64,000 nt of DNA from Lachnospiraceae bacterium (lineage in GTDB: Bacteria; Bacillota; Clostridia; Lachnospirales; Lachnospiraceae). The stretch covers positions 1 to 64,000 of the forward strand of contig JAFUIR010000015.1 of the NCBI GenBank assembly GCA_017468395.1, read 5' to 3'. The position numbers and the translations under genes are program-made. Below, piece after piece: positions 57,365-64,000 of the stretch (position 1 is the first letter of the stretch; every line of letters begins with the position of its first letter). Below the pieces are notes generated by a model. It was given only the letters and a program-made list of their open reading frames with translations. It searched no databases and was not told where the DNA came from.

Positions 57365-58399
57365 TTATACCCTCTCCAATATTGCTATTAAACGCTCCAC
57401 GTTTTCCTCTTTTGTTGCCCAACTGGTACAAAAACGTACTGCACTATGGGTTTCATCCACTCTTTGTTGATAACTGAAACCAACCTCACTTTTTATTTTT
57501 TCAAGCACCGCATCCGGCATAATCACAAAAATCTGATTGGTCCGGTTTTTTACTAAATAAGAATACCCCTGCGCTTCAAAGGCCCCTCTCAGGCGTTCCG
57601 CTAAAGAAATAGCATGGGCAGATATTTCCTCATATAACCCATCTTTCATCAACTCTTCAAATTGAATTCCAAGAAGTCTTCCTTTTGCAAGCATACCGCC
57701 CCTTTGCTTGATAAAATAGCGAAAATCTTTTTTCAAAGTTTCATTGCTGATAACCACCGCTTCTCCAAACAGTGCACCAACCTTAGTTCCCCCTATATAG
57801 AAAACGTCAGTATTTGCCGCAATATCTTCCATCGTCATGTCATTGTCCGGGGCTGCAAGCCCATAGCCCAGTCTGGCACCGTCCAAAAACAAATAGAAAC
57901 CGCATTCTTTACAAGCCGCATATAATTCCTGCAATTCCTGCTTGCTGTAAATTGTTCCCAACTCTGTAGGGTTACTGATATAGACCATTTTCGGCTGCAC
58001 CATATGCTCAAAACTGGAATCCTCTACATGTGCATTATATGCGTCCTTTACCTGCATGGCAGTAATTTTGCCATCCCCGGACGCAAGACCCATTACTTTG
58101 TGTCCGCAGGCTTCCACCGCCCCTGTTTCATGTACATTAATGTGCCCGCTCACAGCACAAAGTACCCCCTGATGAGATCTAAGGGCAGCATCAATTACCG
58201 TTAAATTTGCCTGAGTACCACCCACAAGAAAATGCACCGCCAAAGAACTGTCTTTACATTTTCTGCGAATCATGTCCCTTGCCTTTTCACAGTACTCATC
58301 TTCACCATAACCAACGGTCTGTTCTTCGTTGGTGGAAATCAGGCGCTCCAGTATGCGCGGATGCACCCCTTCATTATAGTCGCATTGGAATAAAATCAT
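57365..58399 (-). CDS. Low-specificity L-threonine aldolase-like PLP enzyme
   Basis: A 344-residue fold-type I PLP enzyme of the threonine aldolase/beta-eliminating lyase group. It contains FLVGGTQANLTVIDAAL, SGHINVHETGAVEACGHKV, LDGARLGYGLA and the PLP lysine Lys206 in FYIGGTKVGALFGEAVV. The expected reaction is cleavage of L-threonine or allo-threonine to glycine and acetaldehyde. It is embedded between the PepD and AI-2E genes with 1-4 base spacers. Confidence 0.9.
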   Translation of the reverse strand: MILFQCDYNEGVHPRILERLISTNEEQTVGYGEDEYCEKARDMIRRKCKDSSLAVHFLVGGTQANLTVIDAALRSHQGVLCAVSGHINVHETGAVEACGHKVMGLASGDGKITAMQVKDAYNAHVEDSSFEHMVQPKMVYISNPTELGTIYSKQELQELYAACKECGFYLFLDGARLGYGLAAPDNDMTMEDIAANTDVFYIGGTKVGALFGEAVVISNETLKKDFRYFIKQRGGMLAKGRLLGIQFEELMKDGLYEEISAHAISLAERLRGAFEAQGYSYLVKNRTNQIFVIMPDAVLEKIKSEVGFSYQQRVDETHSAVRFCTSWATKEENVERLIAILERV

Positions 58400-58403
58400 T
58401 TTC

Positions 58404-59858
58404 TCAGTCCCTTTCTGCCAATAATGTTACCAGATATTCCCACACTCTCTTCGTAGAAGAAATGCTCAATGTCTCTTCCGTGGTATGGATGTCTTTCATA
58501 TCCGGTCCGAAAGAAATACAATCCAAATCTTCTATTTTGGATGCCAAAATACCACATTCCAGTCCTGCATGAATGGCTTGTACCTGCGGTTTCTTTCCAT
58601 ACATCCTCTCATACACACGAATCATTTTTTCGCGCAGGGGGGAATCCACCCGATATGCCCAGCCCGGATAATCTCCTGATACACTGTAAGAAGCGCCTGC
58701 CAGTTCTGCCACAGCGCATACCTTGCCGATTAAGTTTTGTTTTGCAGACTCTATGCAGCTACGCACGGAAAATTCACACAAAAGTTCCTGCTCTCCGGTT
58801 TGCAGTTCCATAATACCAAGATTTAAAGAAGTCTCTACCAGTCCCTGCATATCCGCACTCATAGCCTGCACTCCGTTTGGCAAAGCCATGATAAAAGAAG
58901 CCATTTCAGCAGTAGACTCTTCCTCCGCACAGGTATAACTTCCCTCGTCCACCATAATAGTTGTTATGGCAAAATCAGGATCTTTCGTTGCAAGTTCTGC
59001 TTTTATTTCCTTTTCCTGACCAAGCAGAATTTCCTTAAATTTGTGAATATCTTTCTCTTCAATAAGAACCGTCGCTACTGTCTGTCTGGGAATGGCATTG
59101 TCCGCCAGACCGCCTTGCATACTCTCCACACAAACCGGAATTTCCTTTGTCAGATTATAAAGGATTCTTCCCATCAGGCAGTTAGAATTTCCTCTCTCTT
59201 TATGGATTTCCGCACCGGAATGTCCTCCCAGAAGTCCTTCCACGCTGATGCGGTATAATACTCCTTCTTTTTCCTTTACACTAAATGGTAAATACGTGTG
59301 AATCCTGCCGCCGCCTGCACAACTGGTTAAGAAAATCCCTTCTTCTTCAGAGTCCAAATTCAACAGTCTGCGACCTTTAAGCATAGACAAATCAATGCCT
59401 CTGGCGCCGTCCATGCCCACTTCCTCATCTACCGTAATTACAACTTCCAAACGGGGATGTGCATATTCCTCGCTGTCAAGCAGGGCAAGTGCATAAGCTA
59501 CCGCAATACCGTCATCGCCTCCCAGACTGGTTCCCTCGGCATATACCAAATCTTCGTCCACAGCCACCCTGAGCCCTTCTGTCTTCATATCCATGTCCAG
59601 TTCCGGTTTTTTAACCGCAACCATATCCATATGTCCCTGCAAAATCACCGCAGGCTCATTCTCGTATCCTTTCGTTGCCTCTTTTATGATAATCACATTT
59701 TTCAATTCGTCCTGAATGTAAAATAAATTTCTATCCTTTGCAAATTTCACCAGATAATCGCTGATTTTATCCACATTTCCGGAGCCGTGGGGAATCCCAC
59801 AAATCTCCTCAAAATACTGAAAAACCTTTTTAGGCTCAAGTGCTGATAAAACGCCCAT
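58404..59858 (-). CDS. pepD: Aminoacyl-histidine dipeptidase (M20 family)
   Basis: A 484-residue zinc dipeptidase. VILQGHMDMVAVKK carries the first metal His/Asp, then GTSLGGDDGIAVAYALALLD, the catalytic Glu region ITVDEEVGMDGARG, and LNLDSEEEGIFLTSCAGGG. The C-terminal metal ligand region is IHAGLECGILASK, followed by GPDMKDIHTTEETLSISST. It hydrolyses Xaa-His and other dipeptides in the cytoplasm. It is the first gene of the pepD-aldolase-AI-2E-lacZ run. Confidence 0.93.
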   Translation of the reverse strand: MGVLSALEPKKVFQYFEEICGIPHGSGNVDKISDYLVKFAKDRNLFYIQDELKNVIIIKEATKGYENEPAVILQGHMDMVAVKKPELDMDMKTEGLRVAVDEDLVYAEGTSLGGDDGIAVAYALALLDSEEYAHPRLEVVITVDEEVGMDGARGIDLSMLKGRRLLNLDSEEEGIFLTSCAGGGRIHTYLPFSVKEKEGVLYRISVEGLLGGHSGAEIHKERGNSNCLMGRILYNLTKEIPVCVESMQGGLADNAIPRQTVATVLIEEKDIHKFKEILLGQEKEIKAELATKDPDFAITTIMVDEGSYTCAEEESTAEMASFIMALPNGVQAMSADMQGLVETSLNLGIMELQTGEQELLCEFSVRSCIESAKQNLIGKVCAVAELAGASYSVSGDYPGWAYRVDSPLREKMIRVYERMYGKKPQVQAIHAGLECGILASKIEDLDCISFGPDMKDIHTTEETLSISSTKRVWEYLVTLLAERD

Positions 59859-60013
59859 ACTGCTACCTTACCTTTCTGCAATATATGATTCATACCGGAA
59901 TCCGCTTGTATGCTTTGTTGCTATACACGAATAGCCATCTGTGGCTATTTTATCACACTGCGCAGGAATTGAATAGTAAATTAAATCTAAAATTCCACCA
60001 CTTTGGCATATAC

Positions 60014-60045
60014 GAAAAAACCCCGGAAATTTTCATTTCCGGGGT
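60014..60045 (-). terminator. Terminator of the infC-rpmI-rplT operon
   Basis: ACCCCGGAAA pairs perfectly with TTTCCGGGGT, followed on the minus strand by TTTTTTCGTA. The stretch 59859-60013 upstream holds only a small ATAGCCA/TGGCTAT hairpin at 59931-59948. Confidence 0.85.
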
Positions 60046-60071
60046 ATAAATCACATAAAACTATATTCGCA

Positions 60072-60428
60072 TTAAGCCAATTTAGATTTAGCAAGTTCTG
60101 CAAGTGTTGCAAAACCTTCTGCATCATTTACTGCCATTTCAGCAAGCATTTTTCTGTTCATGTCAACACCAGCTAATTTCAAACCATACATAAATTTGCT
60201 GTAAGACAAACCATTGATTCTTGCTGCTGCGTTGATACGAGCAATCCAAAGCTGTCTGAACTGACGCTTTCTTTCTTTTCTACCTGCGTAAGAAGAAGCC
60301 AATGCTCTCATTACGGACTGTTTTGCGATTCTGTACTGTTTAGATCTTGCTCCTCTGTAACCTTTTGCAAGTTTCAGTACTCTATTGTGTTTTTTCTTAG
60401 CGTTTAAACCGCCTTTAATTCTTGCCAT
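60072..60428 (-). CDS. rplT: 50S ribosomal protein L20
   Basis: A 118-residue protein with the classic start [20 protein letters not shown] and [21 protein letters not shown]20 binds 23S rRNA during 50S assembly. In Firmicutes it also represses its own operon by binding the leader that precedes infC. Last gene of infC-rpmI-rplT. Confidence 0.98.
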   Translation of the reverse strand: MARIKGGLNAKKKHNRVLKLAKGYRGARSKQYRIAKQSVMRALASSYAGRKERKRQFRQLWIARINAAARINGLSYSKFMYGLKLAGVDMNRKMLAEMAVNDAEGFATLAELAKSKLA

Positions 60429-60463
60429 TCTAGTTTTCCTCCTAACCTACAATAATGTTTTCC

Positions 60464-60661
60464 TTACAGATAAGGTAAAATCTTCTTCATATTCTTAACA
60501 TTTGTTGCATCTGTTATTGCAGACTGTCTAAGATTACGTTTTCTCTTAGTAGATTTCTTGGTTAAGATATGGCTCTTGTAAGCTTTTGCTCTTTTCAATT
60601 TACCTGTTCCAGTTGCTTTAAAACGCTTCGCTGCTGCTCTGCTTGTTTTCATTTTGGGCAT
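60464..60661 (-). CDS. rpmI: 50S ribosomal protein L35
   Basis: A 65-residue, strongly basic protein starting [20 protein letters not shown] and ending [12 protein letters not shown]-like ([12 protein letters not shown]). Typical length and position between infC and rplT. Confidence 0.98.
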   Translation of the reverse strand: MPKMKTSRAAAKRFKATGTGKLKRAKAYKSHILTKKSTKRKRNLRQSAITDATNVKNMKKILPYL

Positions 60662-60708
60662 AACAAATTCCTCCTAAACTTTTGTTTCATCTATTTTAAC
60701 TGTACTTA

Positions 60709-61215
60709 CTAGCGCTTTTCAGTTAAAAACATTGTCATACTTCTGCCTTCCACCTTGGGAGCCTTTTCCACTACTGAAATATCGGACAGACTTTCAGCAA
60801 AATCATCAAGAATGTGTTTGCTGTTGTTCATATGTGCCATCTCTCTTCCGCGGAAACGCAAAGTAACCTTTACTCTGTCGCCCTTTGTCAGAAATTTTCT
60901 GGCAGCATTAATTTTGGTGTTTAAATCGTTGGTATCGATGTTGGGTGAGAGACGAATCTCCTTAATCTCGATTACCTTCTGCTTTTTCTTTGCTTCTTTC
61001 TCTTTACGCATCTGCTCATATTTGAACTTGCCGTAATCTACGATTTTGCACACAGGGGGCTGTGCCGTAGGTGCAATCTTTACCAAATCCAAACCTGCTT
61101 CGTCTGCCAACTTCATTGCTTCTTTTGCAGACATAATACCAAGCTGCTCACCGTTTTCCCCAATCAGACGAACTTCTTTGTCCCTGATCTGTTCATTAAT
61201 CATTAAATCGCTAAT
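60709..61215 (-). CDS. infC: Translation initiation factor IF-3, probable AUU start
   Basis: IF-3 prevents premature subunit joining and checks the start codon. The sequence contains ISDLMINEQIRDKEVRLIGE, VKIAPTAQPPVCKIVDYGKF, FKYEQMRKEKEAKKKQK and the C-terminal VTLRFRGREMAHMNNSKHIL. The reading frame is open to an ATG at 61230, but that ATG lies inside the ribosome site. GGAGGG is followed after seven bases by ATT at 61215, giving the rare AUU initiation codon known for infC and used for autoregulation. From that start the protein is 168 residues. Confidence 0.9.
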   Translation of the reverse strand: MSDLMINEQIRDKEVRLIGENGEQLGIMSAKEAMKLADEAGLDLVKIAPTAQPPVCKIVDYGKFKYEQMRKEKEAKKKQKVIEIKEIRLSPNIDTNDLNTKINAARKFLTKGDRVKVTLRFRGREMAHMNNSKHILDDFAESLSDISVVEKAPKVEGRSMTMFLTEKR

Positions 61216-61430
61216 GGTTGTACCCTCCATATAGAAAATAAAAAGTGGATAGCATAACTATCCACTGAACTTCACATTCCAACATTCTCTCGGCACACTG
61301 ACAAATCCCTCACATACCGGATTATGTATGAGTTTCTCAAGAAACTTGAATCATGAACACTTGCAAGCTTAATTACCGCAAGGTGAGAGTGGATACTCTG
61401 CTTTGTTATTACACATGTGCACATCACATG
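61216..61430 (-). ncRNA. L20-type leader with attenuator before infC
   Basis: The promoter at 61438-61466 predicts a leader of about 215 nt. It ends in a strong terminator hairpin AGTGGATAG/CTATCCACT (61244-61266) followed by TTTTTATTTTC, only 28 bases before the infC start. Upstream, GAGTATCCACTCTC can pair with the terminator arm to form an anti-terminator. This is the layout of the Firmicute L20 leader, in which L20 promotes termination. Assignment to the Rfam family is by layout, not by alignment. Confidence 0.75.
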
Positions 61431-61437
61431 CTTAGAT

Positions 61438-61466
61438 AGAATAGCACATACTTCCTGCCAAGTCAA
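61438..61466 (-). promoter_or_regulatory. Promoter of the infC operon
   Basis: On the minus strand TTGACT (61466-61461), a 17-base spacer, TATTCT (61443-61438). Confidence 0.8.
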
Positions 61467-61530
61467 GCACAAAATAAAAATATTTATAGAATTCTCCTGC
61501 ATTTTCTTTTTCAAGGTAATATTCAAACGT

Positions 61531-63876
61531 TTACTGTTTATTCGCATAAATATTCTCAAACAAATCCCATCTGCTTCGTATCATGTCCATAATAAAACTT
61601 TGTTCCTGCAAACTTACATCATTACCATCCATGATAAAATGCTGACCGCTTTCCCTGTCATATATGAGGTACATGGACAGACTGTTATCTGCCCGGTAAC
61701 TATATACATCCACTTCCCGACCGTTCAGATTCCATGTACACTCCCACTTTAGTTCATCAAAATCACTCTGCAGTCCTGCAGGTAAAGCATCCTTGGGAGG
61801 TAGCGCGCTTTGTACCTTTACCGGTTTATTATCTTCCGCCAGGAAATTTTGGGAAACCAACCAATTTTGCATGCGAATACCTTCCAACGCTCTGCGAAGT
61901 TCCTCTGCCGTTTGCACATTTTCTACCGGTATGCCGGAAAGAGTATTCCCCGTATACCAGTGCCATATGTCGTATGCATCAGGTATCATTCTTTCTGCAT
62001 CAAAATGTGTTGCTACTTGAAACTCTTCGATTTCGCCCGTACCGGTATCCACCATGATGGTAGCCTTATCCAAATGTTCCTTTAATTCTAAGGTATAATC
62101 TATCATTTCCTCTATAGGAAAATTTCTTTCAAAATAGGTACCGAACTCTCCATCCATGTAGCGCTCCGGCTGCCACGGTTCTATTGTGAATTCCAAGGAA
62201 TTTTCTGCTTTTGTCACCCGCTCCCAATTTCTGTTATAAGTAAATACCTCATAGCCGTAAGCCCCCACTCCCTGACCGCAATAAGGAATATTACATACTA
62301 TGCAGCCTTTTCCTTCTTCCACGTAGTAACTGTACTGCTTATTCCCAGAATGAGCATGAGCGCAATCGCCAAGCACTTCCACCAAAGAATCCGCAGCAAT
62401 TTCATCGCCCGGTCGGAAATTATCCATGTTATCACAAGCCAAAACGCCATCATATAACCGCAGTTCCATATAACTGCCGACATTTTTCCTAAGGCTCTCT
62501 AACAGCCTCTCTTTGTCTGCCGTAATTGCCACCGGGTCATTCACTAAATCCAAGGATTCCAGCCTCACAATATCCCTGACGCCATCACCATTCATATCCA
62601 GCAAAAAGTCATTTACAAATATTCTCTTTTCCTCCATGACTGTTTCTTCGGATGAGGCTGTCCTATCCGCAGCGTTTTCATCACCGGAAGTTTCTTCATC
62701 CTCTGAACTTTGCACCACCTGCGAACTTTGCGCCCCTTCAAACCGCTGTTCCTGCCCGGTCTCTTCATTGCGTAGTACTTTCTGCTCTTTCGCCCCGGTA
62801 AAAGTCATTGTAATTATGGACACGCACAATAACATTACCGCCACCACAGAAACAAGCATCATCTTGGGTCTGTGGGCAATACGCATAATTCTCTCTTTCA
62901 GGCTTTTCTTTCCTCCTGTCATGGTGGTGGCACAACTAAATCTCTCCTTGTAATTTACCCGTTTTACGCTCAGGGAAATCAACAGTCTTCCGTATTCCTG
63001 CTTTTCTGCTTCAGACATTTTTGCAATAACCGTCTCATCACAAGCCAGTTCGCTATCCTGTTTACTTAAATAAGCCGCTACCCAAACAAAAGGATTGTAC
63101 CAATGCAATACAAGACTTACACTGCGAAGCAACGCCCAAATGTGGTCTCCATGCTTATAATGAGTAAGTTCATGCCGGAAAATATAATAGAGTTTCCCGC
63201 TTTCCACATCCTCCGGTCTTATGTAAATTGCAGGCAAAAAGAAGCCAAACAGGCAAGGTGTACTTACCGCTTTCGTAACATAAACCGGCACTTTGAAAGG
63301 CTTCTGCAAAACCTCTGTCACCTTTGCTTCCTCTTCTGCAAAACTTCTACGGCTTCTTTTCAGTTTCAAGTAAAAATGGATATTCGCTGCCAACAGTACA
63401 GCCGCTGTCACAGTCATACCTGCTATCCAAATTGCCACTGCGGCTTTTTTCCAATTTATTTTTTCTTCCGGCAAAGCATTTGTTTCATGAACAGGTTCAC
63501 GCACATCTGCAAGGCTTTCCTTAGACTCATCCCACGGGCTGCTTATTCCCTCAAACTTCCCTACTTTATCTGAATCCCTATCCAAGTCTCCATGGGCTTT
63601 ATTCTCCTTAAAAACACCTTCTCCGCCCACCACCTCTGCATATGTATTATTTTCTTGCAGTTCTGCACTCTCATTTTGTCTGTTTTGCAGCGGTATCAAA
63701 TTCAAAACGCTGGCGCTGTTTGCAGCAAATGACACCGGAACAAGCAATCTGATTAGTACAATCAACCAAAGAAAATAGCGCAGAGCAGCATTTATTTTAT
63801 TTTTAAAAAGCCACCGGATTAACAGCATCATCATAATCAATACCACCGATGACAGCATCCACTCAATCCCCATCAT
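61531..63876 (-). CDS. BlaR1/MecR1-like M56 metallopeptidase with large C-terminal extracytoplasmic region
   Basis: A 781-residue membrane sensor-protease. Two spans at the N-terminus, a loop of about 90 residues, a third span (146-170), the zinc-protease site FRHELTHYKHGD (HELTH 235-239), downstream SELACDETVI (275-284) and a fourth span (338-358). The region after 360 (420 residues) is outside the cell. It has a Ser/Glu linker and a domain with LDMNGDGVRDIVRLE, without the SxxK/SxN penicillin-binding motifs of BlaR1. It therefore senses something other than beta-lactams in the usual way. Start at 63876 follows AAGGAG within the end of a BlaI-like gene, its expected partner. Confidence 0.88.
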   Translation of the reverse strand: MMGIEWMLSSVVLIMMMLLIRWLFKNKINAALRYFLWLIVLIRLLVPVSFAANSASVLNLIPLQNRQNESAELQENNTYAEVVGGEGVFKENKAHGDLDRDSDKVGKFEGISSPWDESKESLADVREPVHETNALPEEKINWKKAAVAIWIAGMTVTAAVLLAANIHFYLKLKRSRRSFAEEEAKVTEVLQKPFKVPVYVTKAVSTPCLFGFFLPAIYIRPEDVESGKLYYIFRHELTHYKHGDHIWALLRSVSLVLHWYNPFVWVAAYLSKQDSELACDETVIAKMSEAEKQEYGRLLISLSVKRVNYKERFSCATTMTGGKKSLKERIMRIAHRPKMMLVSVVAVMLLCVSIITMTFTGAKEQKVLRNEETGQEQRFEGAQSSQVVQSSEDEETSGDENAADRTASSEETVMEEKRIFVNDFLLDMNGDGVRDIVRLESLDLVNDPVAITADKERLLESLRKNVGSYMELRLYDGVLACDNMDNFRPGDEIAADSLVEVLGDCAHAHSGNKQYSYYVEEGKGCIVCNIPYCGQGVGAYGYEVFTYNRNWERVTKAENSLEFTIEPWQPERYMDGEFGTYFERNFPIEEMIDYTLELKEHLDKATIMVDTGTGEIEEFQVATHFDAERMIPDAYDIWHWYTGNTLSGIPVENVQTAEELRRALEGIRMQNWLVSQNFLAEDNKPVKVQSALPPKDALPAGLQSDFDELKWECTWNLNGREVDVYSYRADNSLSMYLIYDRESGQHFIMDGNDVSLQEQSFIMDMIRSRWDLFENIYANKQ

Positions 63877-63877
63877 A

Positions 63878-64000
63878 CTATTGCTCCTTCCGATACTGCT
63901 CTAAAATAGCATATAACTGCTCCACATCCTCCTTGGAAAGTTCCTGCTTGGCGGTTATGGAACTCATCATGAGGCTCACACTGCCTTTATAAACCCTTTT
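63878..64000 (-). CDS. BlaI/MecI-like repressor, C-terminal end only
   Basis: The frame runs in from the right window edge and ends at TAG 63880-63878, with the sequence SLMMSSITAKQELSKEDVEQ and the ending LYAILEQYRKEQ. This matches the dimerisation tail of BlaI/MecI/CopY regulators. It is one base upstream of the M56 sensor gene, forming the standard repressor-sensor pair. Only 40 residues are visible. Confidence 0.75.
   Translation of the reverse strand, partial: KRVYKGSVSLMMSSITAKQELSKEDVEQLYAILEQYRKEQ

Noticed and set aside
59931-59948. Terminator hairpin ATAGCCA/TGGCTAT
   Set aside because: Stem is short and the T-tract weak; a far better terminator for the downstream operon is at 60014-60045.

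Overview
The window looks like the chromosome of an anaerobic gut Firmicute, most likely a Lachnospiraceae. Supporting points are the uronate (kdu/kdg) operon, plant and host glycan hydrolases (GH2, GH27, GH44, GH95), a Spo0A-type DNA-binding domain, a flagellin methylase homologue, an AUU-started infC behind an L20-type leader, and strong AGGAGG ribosome sites. The genus cannot be fixed from sequence alone. Nearly everything to the right of 7.8 kb lies on the minus strand.

Layout. (1) 1-6.6 kb, plus strand: the right end of an integrative element. It carries a lantibiotic-protection type ABC cassette (ATPase cut by the window edge, two permeases, small membrane proteins, a lipoprotein, a YtrA-like GntR regulator), then a mobility module (attenuator-like leader, sigma-like protein, TnpW-like protein, large serine recombinase). 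(2) 6.6-8.0 kb: a 1.2-kb segment between two 20-bp direct repeats, one of which is the 3' end of a tRNA-Leu gene. It encodes an unusual HTH protein whose C-terminal half resembles the cytoplasmic domain of the flagellar export protein FlhA. (3) 8.1-12.4 kb: a secreted protein and lipoprotein pair and small membrane proteins of unknown role. (4) 12.5-16 kb: a single polypeptide joining an MFS transporter to a GH2 glycosidase, plus a GtrA-like protein. (5) 16-21.6 kb: an accessory run of nine small genes (two GNATs, an S51-like peptidase, a mini pyrophosphatase, a HAD hydrolase, a P-loop kinase and three unknowns). (6) 21.8-23.2 kb: a lipoprotein, then a 53-bp tandem repeat array in which each unit is hairpin-forming. 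(7) 23.3-29.8 kb: kduI-kduD-rpiB-like-kdgA-kdgK for uronate catabolism, interrupted by a 219-bp near-palindrome and faced by a divergent AraC regulator. (8) 30-36.8 kb: a heptad-repeat coiled-coil protein, a GH27-SGNH esterase fusion, GH95, an Mbeg1-like hydrolase and a transaldolase-like aldolase. (9) 36.9-42.6 kb: regulators (XRE; a LexA-like protein with dead catalytic residues; a stand-alone Spo0A C-terminal domain), a Cthe_2159-like lipoprotein and a membrane MCP-PilZ protein. (10) 42.6-52.5 kb: NhaC antiporter, FliB homologue, hydrolase, kinase, tRNA-Pro, RNA methyltransferase, surface GH44, a second MCP-PilZ gene broken by two in-frame TAG codons, and TspO. (11) 52.5-64 kb: DUF2383-like protein, the operon pepD / threonine aldolase / AI-2E transporter / lacZ, the infC-rpmI-rplT operon with its leader, and a BlaR1-like M56 sensor with the end of its BlaI-like repressor.

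How the parts work together. Regions 4, 7, 8 and 10 form a glycan-use landscape: surface GH44, transporter-coupled GH2, intracellular deglycosylation and deacylation (GH27-SGNH, GH95, LacZ), and entry of uronates into central metabolism through KduI/KduD/KdgK/KdgA. The strongest candidates for undescribed biology are the HTH-FlhA-like protein at the tRNA-Leu site, the MFS-GH2 fusion, the divergent pair of a peptidase-dead LexA-like repressor and a receiver-less Spo0A domain, and the duplicated MCP-PilZ proteins. All functional calls come from motif recognition by eye; no database search was possible.
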